A stretch of 64,000 nucleotides of DNA from Bacteroides sp. OF04-15BH (GTDB lineage Bacteria > Bacteroidota > Bacteroidia > Bacteroidales > Bacteroidaceae), in NCBI RefSeq assembly GCF_003477995.1, contig NZ_QUEM01000010.1, positions 1 to 64,000 on the forward strand, read 5' to 3'. Position 1 is the stretch's first letter. The number at the start of each line of letters is the position of its first letter. The position numbers and the translations under genes are program-made. A model generated the notes under the pieces. That model saw only the letters and a list, made by a program, of their open reading frames with translations. It ran no database searches and was not told the origin of the DNA. Shown here in pieces: positions 1 to 9,307 of the stretch.

Positions 1-34
1 CTTAAAAAAAATATTTTATAATAGTGTTGCGGAA

Positions 35-1162
35 TTAAGGAGGACCTAATCCAAGAGAGAAATGATGGCGGTTTAATTTACCAAGAGGAATGTTCAGACT
101 GAAAAGTAAAGGTACTTCAAGGGTAAATGGAATCTTTTTGTCCACCTTAAAATCATCACCCAAAAAAACAGTTATGTCCAATCCGGTTCTAAAGGTAAAC
201 CATCGTTTGATAAAACGTTCATAGTCTAATCCTACTCGAACGGGATTTCCACGAAGATTCTTGTCGCTCATTTCGATTTCTTTGTTGAAGTCATAAGCAA
301 AACCTCCTCCGGCAAAAATAGTTGTACGTGAGCGCAACTTATTACTTACATCGTTGGCTTTCTCCATGGTCACCGATACAACGGAAGATTCTTCAGAGAC
401 ATTGATTTCCTGAGTCCAGTCATCATATTGCTCGGAGATCAATCGCAAAGTATTCTTTCCGTAGGGTAGTTGTATTTCCTCTCCATTTTCAATAATACCA
501 TAAGAATCGTTGTTGGCAATAACCTCGAATTCTTGTACATTACAATTGAAAATGACAGTTCCCATTTTATGGTCCAGAGATATATTAATAGGATCGAGTG
601 CACTTTCTTCAGCTTCAAACATAAAAGCATCCTCTACAGAGATATAGTCCGGAGCATCAACTTTATAGTTATACATGGTTTCCGGATCACAGATTACCTT
701 TCCTATACCGTCTTCATTTAATGGGATTACCTGATCGTTTACGGTTAAAGTCGCATTGACCGGAAGAATATGGAAAACCATCTCGCGAATCTGTTCTACA
801 TTGAGAATTACCTGATAGGTATGCTTGGACTGTATTTCCAGATTGGCCTTCGTAAAATCAATCATACAGATTGGTTCCTCTTCTTTGAGAATACATAATG
901 AAGTGGTTCCAGGTGATATATATACCACATATTCACCGGCCTTGTTGCTGACTTCGCCAACATGATTGCTGAAAGTGACTCCTTCAACAGAAGGTAATGC
1001 AATTTTTACAACCGCACAACTTTTGCCATTGTTGTCCTTTCTCTCAAATTTACTGGCAGTAAAGTCGGTACCTAATTCTTTTATTTCCTTAACCGTGATA
1101 TTCTGTCCGAATATATTTAAACCAAATGCACAGAAAAGAAAAAATGTTAAAATGAATCTCAT
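35..1162 (-). CDS. Exported PEGA-like protein with C-terminal outer-membrane barrel segment
   Basis: 375 residues, with a signal peptide (about residues 1-19, ending FG-Q). The middle holds beta-rich repeats. The segment around residues 215-268 (YGIIENGEEIQLPYGKNTL, then DDWTQEINV) looks like a PEGA domain, a surface or envelope domain. From about residue 275 the chain shows alternating aromatic/polar strands (FAGGGFAYDF, VGLDYERF, FTFRTGLDITVF) like an outer-membrane beta-barrel, but it stops abruptly at LGLGPP. Related barrels normally run through further strands, so the C-terminus may be shortened. It is the last visible gene of the minus-strand tubulin-like operon, 18 bp after the preceding gene. 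Function unknown; probably an outer-membrane component of that operon's machinery. Confidence 0.7.
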   Translation of the reverse strand: MRFILTFFLFCAFGLNIFGQNITVKEIKELGTDFTASKFERKDNNGKSCAVVKIALPSVEGVTFSNHVGEVSNKAGEYVVYISPGTTSLCILKEEEPICMIDFTKANLEIQSKHTYQVILNVEQIREMVFHILPVNATLTVNDQVIPLNEDGIGKVICDPETMYNYKVDAPDYISVEDAFMFEAEESALDPINISLDHKMGTVIFNCNVQEFEVIANNDSYGIIENGEEIQLPYGKNTLRLISEQYDDWTQEINVSEESSVVSVTMEKANDVSNKLRSRTTIFAGGGFAYDFNKEIEMSDKNLRGNPVRVGLDYERFIKRWFTFRTGLDITVFLGDDFKVDKKIPFTLEVPLLFSLNIPLGKLNRHHFSLGLGPP

Positions 1163-1180
1163 ATTAATATGCCGTAATTT

Positions 1181-2161
1181 TTATTTGTTCAGATCATCAA
1201 AATCAAAAGCCATCATAATGTTGTCGTAACGGTCTTTCTGCCATACGCGTACATGAATCTTAGGATGCTCTTCATCGGTGAAATCCCAAAGCAGGAACAG
1301 ATGTCCATCATCGTTGTATGAGCCAGAAGAATATTTCTGGTGCAAGGTAACACCGTACATTTTGTTATAATCGGGATTTGGATGACGCATTACTTTGATC
1401 TCGTCAAAAACAACCCGGATTAGGTTTTTCTTGTCATTGTTGAATACTTTCTTCAGAGCGGCAAGATATTGTGCCTTGCTTTGAGAGGTATATACAGTCT
1501 CGCTATAATGAATTCCTTCTGCTGTCTTGCGCTGCATCACACGTCCGGTAATAATCAGTGCATCGTCGCTAAATACAGCATCCAGGAAGTTGATGTTGTG
1601 CTCGTTGTATGCTGTACGGAACTGTTCGGTCCAGTCCAAAATCAATTCTCTATATCTACGATCCGTCAAATCCAGGCCTTGTTTGAGTACATCCATGTAA
1701 AGCTGACGACTGATTGTCAGGTTAAAGCTTAACATGTTGCCTTGCGCATCGAATGTAACTACAGCCTCCTGATAGTCTTCTCCTTCTGCAATACCGTTGT
1801 TCTCTGTTGAATGAAGCATCAAAGGTATATTTCTGATTTGAAGTTTTCCGCCGCTCGTGTTCAGACATTTCTCAACTATCTGATCGTCAATACAGAAAAA
1901 TGGAGAATTATCCCATAAGGCACTGATGGTAGTTTCTACGTCGGTAGGCAGTTGAAGCATTCCGTAATTGGGATTTCTTTTCTGTTCGTGAGCTGCATTT
2001 ATTTCTGTTAAGAGTTTAGATAAAGATTGTTCTATTTTTGTTTTGACAGCAATGTTACTCAATCCGTCAGAGATGGTAACTTCTACAGCCTGGCAGGGTA
2101 CTGTCATAAACAGGGATATGAATCCGGCAATGAATAAAGTGAATATGCTTTTTGCATTCAT
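1181..2161 (-). CDS. Exported protein with NTF2/SnoaL-like C-terminal domain
   Basis: 326 residues with a clear signal peptide (MNAKSIFTLF... ending at CQA). About residues 25-165 are not recognised. The part from about residue 175 (RELILDWTEQFRTAYN, then DAVFSDDALIITG, then KAQYLAALKKVF) has the helix-strand pattern of an NTF2/SnoaL-like cone fold, here probably a binding rather than an enzymatic domain. It lies 11 bp downstream of the gene at 2173-3111 and is co-oriented with the whole operon. Likely periplasmic. No catalytic function can be assigned; the NTF2-like call is by pattern only. Confidence 0.7.
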   Translation of the reverse strand: MNAKSIFTLFIAGFISLFMTVPCQAVEVTISDGLSNIAVKTKIEQSLSKLLTEINAAHEQKRNPNYGMLQLPTDVETTISALWDNSPFFCIDDQIVEKCLNTSGGKLQIRNIPLMLHSTENNGIAEGEDYQEAVVTFDAQGNMLSFNLTISRQLYMDVLKQGLDLTDRRYRELILDWTEQFRTAYNEHNINFLDAVFSDDALIITGRVMQRKTAEGIHYSETVYTSQSKAQYLAALKKVFNNDKKNLIRVVFDEIKVMRHPNPDYNKMYGVTLHQKYSSGSYNDDGHLFLLWDFTDEEHPKIHVRVWQKDRYDNIMMAFDFDDLNK

Positions 2162-2172
2162 AATAATGATGA

Positions 2173-3111
2173 TTATTTAAATGTAAACCAAATAGAGTAT
2201 TTTGTAGAGTATTCTTTTGATATGTTTGTTATATCAACAGAGGAACCGTTTTTCAGGTTTATGGCCTTACCGTCTGTGACACGAATATATTGTCTGACAA
2301 TTCCGTGATAATCAGAAAGGAGCATGTAAATAGTGCCTTGTTTGGGGTAATCTGTTATTTCGCCATAACGGTCCAGACGTTTTGCCTGATTCTGACGACT
2401 CAGATATTTCTTTACTGCATTGGCACTAAGTAGTCCTGCTATGTTTATTTCCTCATCACGGCTTACAGCTACTGATGTGTTTGAAACTTTGGGTTGAACC
2501 TGAACCGGTAAGATATTCTTGGGTTGAGATACCTCCTTGATTTCTGAAGGACTTGGATTATTCTCAACGACGTTAACAGTTTCGGACTCTTTTTTCTTTG
2601 TTACATTTGCATCAGTTGTGGTTGATATTGGGGTAGGAGAAACTACTTTTTTTGTTGTGTCCGTTTGGGCAACTGTTTCTGGTGCTTTTGCGGGTGTCTT
2701 TTTTCTTAAAATTTTATCGATTATCTTTTTCTGACTAGTGGTATCTGCCTTTAACTTATTATTAATGCCATTTTTAGACCCTGATAAGATCTCTGTTTTT
2801 TTTATATAAGTAAAGGTGCGGAATAGCGGTCCGATTTTGGTCTTGATGATTCCTGCATTTTGTTTTGCTTTGGCTATATATTCTTTAGTGTCTCCTTTTA
2901 CTTCCTTTTTAAGCCATTCTTCAATTTCTGCAGCCAGCATAATTTGAGCGTTATTATACGATTCTTCTTCGCTCTTCATAGAAGTACCTGTTACATACAG
3001 ATAATTTGTATCTTTCTTAATTTGGTTGATTTGTTCTGTTTGTGACTTTTGTGCCCATACAGATATTCCCAGTGTCATGGCTATGCATAACAAAAAAAGT
3101 CTATGTATCAT
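2173..3111 (-). CDS. Exported protein with LPP20-like N-terminal region and disordered linker
   Basis: 312 residues with a signal peptide ending WAQ. Residues about 35-75 (YLYVTGTSMKSEEESYNNAQ, then a helix with EIEEWLKKE) resemble the LPP20/FlgP-type fold, in which a YVxGxG-like strand is followed by a helix rich in A/E. A long Thr/Lys/Pro/Val-rich linker (about 120-215) looks disordered and probably spans the periplasm. The C-terminal part (about 225-312: INIAGLLSANAVKKYLSRQN, then a short beta module) is not recognised. It starts 4 bp after the preceding gene, so translation is probably coupled. Function unknown. Confidence 0.65.
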   Translation of the reverse strand: MIHRLFLLCIAMTLGISVWAQKSQTEQINQIKKDTNYLYVTGTSMKSEEESYNNAQIMLAAEIEEWLKKEVKGDTKEYIAKAKQNAGIIKTKIGPLFRTFTYIKKTEILSGSKNGINNKLKADTTSQKKIIDKILRKKTPAKAPETVAQTDTTKKVVSPTPISTTTDANVTKKKESETVNVVENNPSPSEIKEVSQPKNILPVQVQPKVSNTSVAVSRDEEINIAGLLSANAVKKYLSRQNQAKRLDRYGEITDYPKQGTIYMLLSDYHGIVRQYIRVTDGKAINLKNGSSVDITNISKEYSTKYSIWFTFK

Positions 3112-3115
3112 ATTT

Positions 3116-4099
3116 TTATTTTTTATTTGAAATTGGTTGTAATCTTTCCTGATAAATACTCATAATATTATGAGTGGGGATGTAGGCATTAAGCTTTGCT
3201 TTTAGAACAGCGTCAGGCTTTTCTACTAATTTCCAAGGAAGAACAATGGACAGCATGTGGTGAAAACCTAAATCGTGACTGTGAACTAAAAGTAATACTT
3301 TGATTCCGTCTTCTCGTTCTTCTTCTACTCCTAAATAAACAGTCGCATGCATGGCTTTGCAATAATTGAGCCATTGGGAAAGAGTAATGGTATACTCTTC
3401 GTGCTGAAAATCATACAGATTCTGATATATGTTGAGCTTATATTTATTGCAGTTAGAGATAATTCCTTGCAATAGGTTTGCAGAGGAGTAAGCTAAATGC
3501 TTAGAGTCATATATCGGATATAATTTTGAGTCTTTGTTTTTTGAGAAATATGTATTTGTATTTAATTCTTTAATCTCAGAGTATGTGGTGTTTGTCGGAA
3601 TGAAGATACCTGGTTGATATTCTTTTACTTCCAACTGAAAAACAGTATCAGCAACGAATGTTTTGGGCATTGCCAATAAATCTTGTTTCATCTTTCTTTC
3701 TACCTTATTTTTGGGCATTCCCAAAATCAATTCGAAACTTACTGGAAAGACCATATGAAGTATTTCCTTTTGAGTTGAATCACTCCAAACCGCTTCATAA
3801 AATTTATCATCGATAATACGAAGAGAAAATGGATGAGATGGAGTGATTTTACGAGCTGTTTTGGGACTTCCTTTTTTAAATATTACCTTGTCTTGTTTCA
3901 GATGATTCATTGCAAGGGGATTGGCTGTTTGTAAGCTGTCCAATTTATAAAGATAGTGCTCCAAAAAGTCATAGATAACAGAAGGGTAGGCTGTTTTCAT
4001 CTCATCTGAAAATAGCCTAAAATGTTTTTCTTCAGCCTTTCCATAAAGAAAAGACTGAAGAAAAAACAATAGAAGGAAAATTCTCATTTTGTATATCAT
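3116..4099 (-). CDS. Exported protein of unknown function in tubulin-like operon
   Basis: 327 residues. A hydrophobic leader (MRIFLLLFFLQSFLYGKAEE) is a signal peptide; the Met at residue 5 is an equally good start. The mature part is a mixed alpha/beta protein with no motif I recognise. Short landmarks are HPFSLRIIDDKFYEAVW near residue 90 and a C-terminal block (VYLGVEEEREDGIKVLLLVH, then HHMLSIVLPW). It sits between the zinc-ribbon protein and the LPP20-like protein, with gaps of 30 and 4 bp. Probably periplasmic and functionally tied to this operon; nothing more can be said from sequence. Confidence 0.65.
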   Translation of the reverse strand: MIYKMRIFLLLFFLQSFLYGKAEEKHFRLFSDEMKTAYPSVIYDFLEHYLYKLDSLQTANPLAMNHLKQDKVIFKKGSPKTARKITPSHPFSLRIIDDKFYEAVWSDSTQKEILHMVFPVSFELILGMPKNKVERKMKQDLLAMPKTFVADTVFQLEVKEYQPGIFIPTNTTYSEIKELNTNTYFSKNKDSKLYPIYDSKHLAYSSANLLQGIISNCNKYKLNIYQNLYDFQHEEYTITLSQWLNYCKAMHATVYLGVEEEREDGIKVLLLVHSHDLGFHHMLSIVLPWKLVEKPDAVLKAKLNAYIPTHNIMSIYQERLQPISNKK

Positions 4100-4129
4100 A
4101 AGGATTTTCTTTTTGAAGTGTAGTGAAGG

Positions 4130-4990
4130 TTAGTTCGCTACACCAAAGTTTAGACTTTGAATAAGATTACCGTAGGCATCGTAGTGTTTACCAATTGTAA
4201 ACGTACCGTTGACAAACTGTCCTTGAACATACTCGCCGGCTTGTGCAGTACGCTGTTTGGAGTCACTTCTGTTGATAACCGCAGTTCTGGTAAATACTAA
4301 TTTTCCCAAACCATGTGGTTTGCCATTCTTGATTGGACCGGTGTACTTACCGTTGGATACACTCATGTTGGTTACATTACCGTTTTGAGAAGGCAGAGAT
4401 TTTTTCTTATTTTCTTTTGGTTTTGAAGATATGGTATCTTCTACTTCAGTAACAATAGAGTCTTCTATAATGATATCCGCCTTTGTGACTGTATAAGAAC
4501 AGAAAGCCTTAAGTTCCTTGTTTTCCTGTACCTGAACTCCAATTTTAGCATTACCCTCACCTACAGCAGTTACAATTCCGTTTTCTACTTTCAATACGGT
4601 GGTATCGCTTGAAGCCCATTTCAGTGTTGAGGTAACTCCGATTGGGCTCACGAATGCTTTCAATGTATCGTTATTGCCAACGACCAGAGAGTCCTGTGAT
4701 TTAGACAGGCTAACATTTTTTATTGTTCCCCCGTCAGGAGTATCTTTTCCAGATAAACCGAATATTGCTGCAATTCCTCCACCGATAACAGCAAGACCTG
4801 CTATACCGGCAATCAAGAACTTCTTTTTGGGATTAGGAGCTGTAGTCTTTTTGTTTCCACCTTCACATTCTGACAGTGGTCTTCCGCATTCTTCACAAAC
4901 AAAGTCTGCACTGTCTACTTCTTGTATTTTACGTTCATCTGCAAGATCACATTCACCATAGTTTTTGCAGACACCTTTTTTTATTGCCAT
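4130..4990 (-). CDS. Zinc-ribbon membrane protein with Big_2 and MORN-like modules
   Basis: 286 residues. The N-terminus carries a cysteine pattern (CKNYGEC at 8-14, then CEECGRPLSEC at about 32-42) typical of a zinc ribbon. One transmembrane helix follows (about 58-80, IAGIAGLAVIGGGIAAIFGL). After it comes a bacterial Ig-like Big_2 domain (about 90-168, with LKWASSDTTVLKVENGIVTA), a charged linker, and a C-terminal MORN-like pair (YTGPIKNGKPHGLGKLVF, then GEYVQGQFVNGTF). The arrangement suggests a cytoplasmic zinc-ribbon sensor or adaptor and an exported Ig/MORN part. It is 18 bp downstream of the tubulin-like gene, so the ribbon is a good candidate to contact that GTPase (inference). There is no signal peptide; the internal helix should anchor it. 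Confidence 0.7.
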   Translation of the reverse strand: MAIKKGVCKNYGECDLADERKIQEVDSADFVCEECGRPLSECEGGNKKTTAPNPKKKFLIAGIAGLAVIGGGIAAIFGLSGKDTPDGGTIKNVSLSKSQDSLVVGNNDTLKAFVSPIGVTSTLKWASSDTTVLKVENGIVTAVGEGNAKIGVQVQENKELKAFCSYTVTKADIIIEDSIVTEVEDTISSKPKENKKKSLPSQNGNVTNMSVSNGKYTGPIKNGKPHGLGKLVFTRTAVINRSDSKQRTAQAGEYVQGQFVNGTFTIGKHYDAYGNLIQSLNFGVAN

Positions 4991-5008
4991 AATTTATTTA
5001 TTTTTTGA

Positions 5009-8000
5009 TTAAAGATCTTGTAATTCTTCAGAAATGATTTCGATTGCCAGATTGCGGAACTTCGCATAGTTCGGATTGAACTGATTGTTTTCGCACAAAG
5101 AGCTTGGCAGAATCTTATTCTGGACAACTCCGCCCAGAGCTTTTCTGATGACGGCTTTTTGGTCGTTACTGCGAGCTTTTGATTGTAATTCCTTTTGTAC
5201 TTGCTCTTTTAATAATTGAGCCAATTTGAAGTCACCGCTTATGGCATCCCATGATTCCACAAAACCTTTACCTAAAGGCTGCCATGTATCACCGAAAGTT
5301 TCATCCGGAATGCGGAGAGCATCAAAGCGTGCCTGAGTGGTTGGGTCTTGTTGTTCGGCAATAATGCCTAAAGCATAAGCCAACATCAAGGATTTTACAA
5401 TCTTCTGCTTAATAGTTTCTGCTGATTCTTCATAAAGGTCAGGTAACTCATTCTTGAAGCTTTCTGTATGCAGTACCATGGTATTTAATGCACATTTTGC
5501 ATTTTGTTTGGATACCAAGGCATCATATTTTTCCTTAGCGGTCTTTACGTTAGCCAGGAAGCGGAGTGGGAATCCTGAGTTGGCGGAGATAACTACAATC
5601 TGATTTTCTTTGTAGTTTTCTGCAACATCCTGACTCGGATCAAATCCAGGAATCTCTTTCATGAAGGCATCAATGAGGCGCTGACGGAAATCATTGGTCC
5701 GTTCGTCAGATTTTGGAAGAGCAACCTGAACCATTTGCATCATGGCACCTACGTTACCGGCAATGACCATATTTCTTTCTGTCTGGTCAAACTGAACATA
5801 AGACTTGGATGTTTGAGCTACCATCTTCACGAATTGCTCAATCTTTTCATCGGTATTCAACTCGGTCTTGAGTTTTTCCATAATGTTTACACCGACCATT
5901 TTGCTGAGTGGATCATTCTTGGCTGCATCTTGCATGTTTCTCACGGCAGTGTCCTGACATTCTTCCAATACGATATTGATGGCAGACTCATAATCCGTCT
6001 TGTCGAACAGATTGGCAAATGTACGTTCGCCGTCTTCTCCGATATTGGCCACCATTCTGGAACGTATGGCTGCTGCTGTGCTGGTCATCTGTCCGCGGTC
6101 ACTGATGAAGGTGCGGCAAATGCTATAAACCATTTCCGGATCGTATTTCTTGATATCCGTATCCGATTGCAATTCATTGGAGATACATTTGCTGGCGGCT
6201 TCCTGCAAAGCTTCTTCATTAATGGCATTCAGTTCATCGCGGAAGGCGAGAATACCCTGAAGCATTCTTTCCAGTTCTTCAATGACATCCTGCAACAGTT
6301 CTTTGGCATATCCGTAAGCGATGGCACGTGTTGCTGTTGAGTAATAATTACATTTGGCAACTTTGAACTCAGAGAATGCTTTGATATGTTTGTTAACAAG
6401 TTTCTGAAGCGGGCCAATGCAGTCTTTCCAGATTTTATTGATTTCTGTAATTTCAGCACCATATCTTCCTTGTTCTTCTTCCATCAAAGCTTTTTGATTT
6501 TCAAATGCGCTGATGCGAGAGTTGCAGTCATCAATGAGTAATTTGGTATATTTTTCAATTTCCAAAATACTCTTGCTCTTTTCAGCTCCGCTAACCCACT
6601 CGTCAAACAACTTCTTTTCAATATGGCGGCGAATGATGCGGGCATAACCTTTTCTTTCCTGTTGTTGGATTTTGTAGAATCCTACAACACCATGCTGACG
6701 GAACTGATTGCTGAAGAACTCTTCGCAACGCTTAGAGAAATCTGTCAGCCACAGCTTGGTTTCGACAGTACTCATGACATCATCTGCATCGGCTTGGGTG
6801 CGGTTTTCCCAAGTTTCTTCAAAAAGTCTCCATTTTTTTGTTGCAGGGCTCTCAACGATTGGTTTGGCTAAGGTCAGATAATTATTGCTCAGCATCAACG
6901 ATTCCCGGTTCTTCTTATCTTTGATTTCATCGGCAAATCCTATTCCAACTTCTTCCATAGAACGTTCTCCAAATCCGATACCGTCTTGCCACATGTTGTA
7001 AGTCATCTGACGTGCAGCCTGAAGAGCATAGTTGTAAGTCATATACTCTCGGATCTCAGTTTCAGGGAATTCTACTCGGGTAATACCGAATGAAAGGAAT
7101 TTGCGACTGTGTGCATTTTTACCTGACTGATCTTTTTCTGGAGCAGAACCCTCGTTTTCGCAGCCAACCAAGCGGTTTAACTGTCCGTTTGTTCCACCCA
7201 TTTCGCTGGCAATAGTAGTCTGGAAGATGAAATCAGCTACGGCTGCTGGCAATCCTTTGTTCAAATCCAATACTTTTCCCTGTTCGTTGACATTCGTGTA
7301 GATATAGGCAGCCTCAAATGCTTCCTGATTCTCGAGCAGTCGACGGATTTCTCCAGTAAATATATCCTGTTCTCCTCTTACGTCTGTTGGGTGATATTGT
7401 CCGATGCTCAGTGCATTCAGTTCTAGCAGGGCAGCATAACCATTTGCCTGATAGAACCCGGCATCATGACGTGCGCTAACCAGCGTGCGTTCCGGAGTAT
7501 AAAGGAACAGACGCATCTTGAAAGCTCTGGTATCTGCCTGATAAGGGAACCAGGTGCGAATCTGACTAATGGCATCTATGATAGAGCCTGAACCGGTACC
7601 TCCAGCCAATCCGGCGCAGATGTGGAAGGTTACATCCTGATTACCGCTGGCATTCTGCAGTCTGCCTACAGCTCCACGTACAATCTGCTCAAAATTTGAA
7701 GGATTGTTCCGATCGCTGATATTGTTTGCTATTAAGGTACGTCCCAGTCGGCGGCGCTGTCCACCGATTCCGGCACTGATTAAAGAGCCCATTTCCTCCT
7801 GCATGATCTGCAGGTCATTAGGGTTCAGGAAACCTTTTAAGCCAGGATACATATTGATGTTACTCAGTACACTAGTACTGATACCGTTGATGTTTACTTT
7901 TTGTGCGGCGCCAAGATGAACACTTTTGCCCAATACGTTCCATCCCGAACGGTCTTCCAGATCAGAAGGGGATGAATCAACATATACGTAATCGATAAAA

Positions 8001-8110
8001 ACTCCGTTGCCCGGTTCGTTGCTACGGAATTCCTCGTAAATTCTTTTTCTTAACTCACGCAGCACTTTACCTCCAGTACCGCCAAGTCCGATTATAAGAT
8101 GATTCGCCAT
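5009..8110 (-). CDS. Tubulin/FtsZ-like GTPase (Tubulin_2-type)
   Basis: 1033 residues, far longer than FtsZ (about 350-400). The N-terminus MANHLIIGLGGTGGKVLREL gives the Rossmann glycine-rich loop (G8-G14), and GLAGGTGSGS at 167-176 is the tubulin/FtsZ nucleotide-binding signature (consensus [SAG]GGTG[SAT]G). A second Gly/Arg-rich stretch (SAGIGGQRRRLGR, about 112-124) lies between them. From about residue 400 the chain is long and helical (EEQGRYGAEI, KAFSEFKVAK and similar), suggesting coiled or helical extensions. The family is related to the tubulin-like proteins (FtsZl-1/FtsZl-2) that Makarova and Koonin proposed act in membrane remodelling. Likely role: a GTP-dependent filament or scaffold working with the membrane protein encoded just upstream. 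FtsZ itself is ruled out by length and context. Confidence 0.85.
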   Translation of the reverse strand: MANHLIIGLGGTGGKVLRELRKRIYEEFRSNEPGNGVFIDYVYVDSSPSDLEDRSGWNVLGKSVHLGAAQKVNINGISTSVLSNINMYPGLKGFLNPNDLQIMQEEMGSLISAGIGGQRRRLGRTLIANNISDRNNPSNFEQIVRGAVGRLQNASGNQDVTFHICAGLAGGTGSGSIIDAISQIRTWFPYQADTRAFKMRLFLYTPERTLVSARHDAGFYQANGYAALLELNALSIGQYHPTDVRGEQDIFTGEIRRLLENQEAFEAAYIYTNVNEQGKVLDLNKGLPAAVADFIFQTTIASEMGGTNGQLNRLVGCENEGSAPEKDQSGKNAHSRKFLSFGITRVEFPETEIREYMTYNYALQAARQMTYNMWQDGIGFGERSMEEVGIGFADEIKDKKNRESLMLSNNYLTLAKPIVESPATKKWRLFEETWENRTQADADDVMSTVETKLWLTDFSKRCEEFFSNQFRQHGVVGFYKIQQQERKGYARIIRRHIEKKLFDEWVSGAEKSKSILEIEKYTKLLIDDCNSRISAFENQKALMEEEQGRYGAEITEINKIWKDCIGPLQKLVNKHIKAFSEFKVAKCNYYSTATRAIAYGYAKELLQDVIEELERMLQGILAFRDELNAINEEALQEAASKCISNELQSDTDIKKYDPEMVYSICRTFISDRGQMTSTAAAIRSRMVANIGEDGERTFANLFDKTDYESAINIVLEECQDTAVRNMQDAAKNDPLSKMVGVNIMEKLKTELNTDEKIEQFVKMVAQTSKSYVQFDQTERNMVIAGNVGAMMQMVQVALPKSDERTNDFRQRLIDAFMKEIPGFDPSQDVAENYKENQIVVISANSGFPLRFLANVKTAKEKYDALVSKQNAKCALNTMVLHTESFKNELPDLYEESAETIKQKIVKSLMLAYALGIIAEQQDPTTQARFDALRIPDETFGDTWQPLGKGFVESWDAISGDFKLAQLLKEQVQKELQSKARSNDQKAVIRKALGGVVQNKILPSSLCENNQFNPNYAKFRNLAIEIISEELQDL

Positions 8111-8136
8111 AATATTTTATTTTAAATATGTTTTCA

Positions 8137-8712
8137 TTAAAAGTCGTCTATATTTTTATATCTGGAAGTTGCGGCTTTCCGAACTCTTCTGTTTCCTTTA
8201 CCTACATCCTCTTTTGTGAAATATAAAGCCACGAGGACTGCTGCAATAATGAAGCCGACAGACCATAGGGATTTATTCAGAATAATCTTATTCGCTTCTG
8301 AGTTTATAGTTTCGTAGAATGCTTGTGGTAAATCCTCCATTGTATTTCCACTCATATCGTACAAGTTGAAAAAGCACTCCAGCAAAGGGAAGTTTTCATT
8401 CAGTTCTTCGCCGACCAACTGGCTGCTTTGCAAATCTGCAAATCCCTCAACTCCATCCATCTGCTGTGTGAGCCATAAACGCATACTTTCTGTTTGGTTT
8501 TTTACGGATACAGCTCCAATGATTATCGTCATGTTCACTGTAAGCAGGATAGCCAGAATCACTCCTGTTATATAAAAGGATATAGAACGATATACTCCAT
8601 TACTTAAATTCTTAAGTAAAAAGAATAGGGTTGCCATAATAAATGCTGTGCAGACAGCTCCATAGAAAAAACAGGAAAGACTTTCGAAGAATAATGAAAA
8701 AAATAGTCCCAT
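8137..8712 (-). CDS. Small multi-pass membrane protein, first gene of tubulin-like operon
   Basis: 191 residues with three hydrophobic helices: about 8-33 (SLSCFFYGAVCTAFIMATLF), 42-68 (SFYITGVILAILLTVNMTII) and 148-166 (SVGFIIAAVLVALYF). A soluble loop of about 75 residues lies between helices 2 and 3. A basic C-terminal tail (GNRRVRKAATSRYKNIDDF) is probably cytoplasmic. It is the promoter-proximal gene, 26 bp before the tubulin-like gene, so it is a natural membrane partner for it. No homology recognised. Confidence 0.7.
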   Translation of the reverse strand: MGLFFSLFFESLSCFFYGAVCTAFIMATLFFLLKNLSNGVYRSISFYITGVILAILLTVNMTIIIGAVSVKNQTESMRLWLTQQMDGVEGFADLQSSQLVGEELNENFPLLECFFNLYDMSGNTMEDLPQAFYETINSEANKIILNKSLWSVGFIIAAVLVALYFTKEDVGKGNRRVRKAATSRYKNIDDF

Positions 8713-8789
8713 ATTTTCTCAATTTTATAGTTAGCGTTGAAAAATTGACTTTTTAGTCATTTTTATTATGGTAGAATAAATATTTTTGG

Positions 8790-8797
8790 CAAAGATA
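8790..8797 (-). promoter_or_regulatory. Putative -7 element of tubulin-like operon promoter
   Basis: Reading the minus strand, TATCTTTG matches the Bacteroidetes -7 consensus TAnnTTTG. It lies about 80 bp before the start of the 191-residue membrane protein gene. No good TTTG -33 box is seen, so the promoter may be weak or activator-dependent. Confidence 0.45.
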
Positions 8798-9276
8798 TAT
8801 ATTTTTTTTAAATCCATCTATATAGTTCTGATAATTATATATGTCTTATATTTTGAAAGATAAGTTTTCTGATAGGTTTCTTGTTTTTAGCAGTAAAAAA
8901 CTTGTTTCTATGTATTAAACAGTATTTTATGCCTAAATGATACTCTTTTATTATAAAATTCATGTTGTTTTTTTATCATTAAAAGTGCTATAAATTACTT
9001 GTTAACTAGTTAATAATCTTTTACTTTGTGTGCGATGGTTTGTTTTGTTATATTTAGAAAATAAGCATAAAAATAAAAAAGTGCTTATTTAACAGATAGT
9101 AATCATGAATAGAAATCTTGTGCAAGATTCTTGCTTTTTTATACTGTGGTTTTGATTCTGAACAATAATTACTTTTTTGTTTCGAGAGATAAAATGTTTC
9201 TCTCGGATTAAATGCGGATATTTTGAGTACAGGATTATGAAATAAAAGACAATATTTAATATATTATAAAAGGTTG

Positions 9277-9307
9277 TTGTGATTCTAATTTGAAAATTGT
9301 ACCTTTG
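9277..9307 (+). promoter_or_regulatory. Promoter of C1 aminopeptidase gene
   Basis: TTG(T) at 9277-9280 and TACCTTTG at 9300-9307 are spaced as expected for Bacteroidetes -33/-7 elements. This predicts transcription starting near 9313 and a 5' leader of about 120 nt before the ATG at 9437. Confidence 0.6.

Noticed and set aside
5735..6340. 201-codon plus-strand ORF inside the tubulin-like gene
   Set aside because: Antisense shadow rich in His/Ile/Gly; no start context and no recognisable domain.
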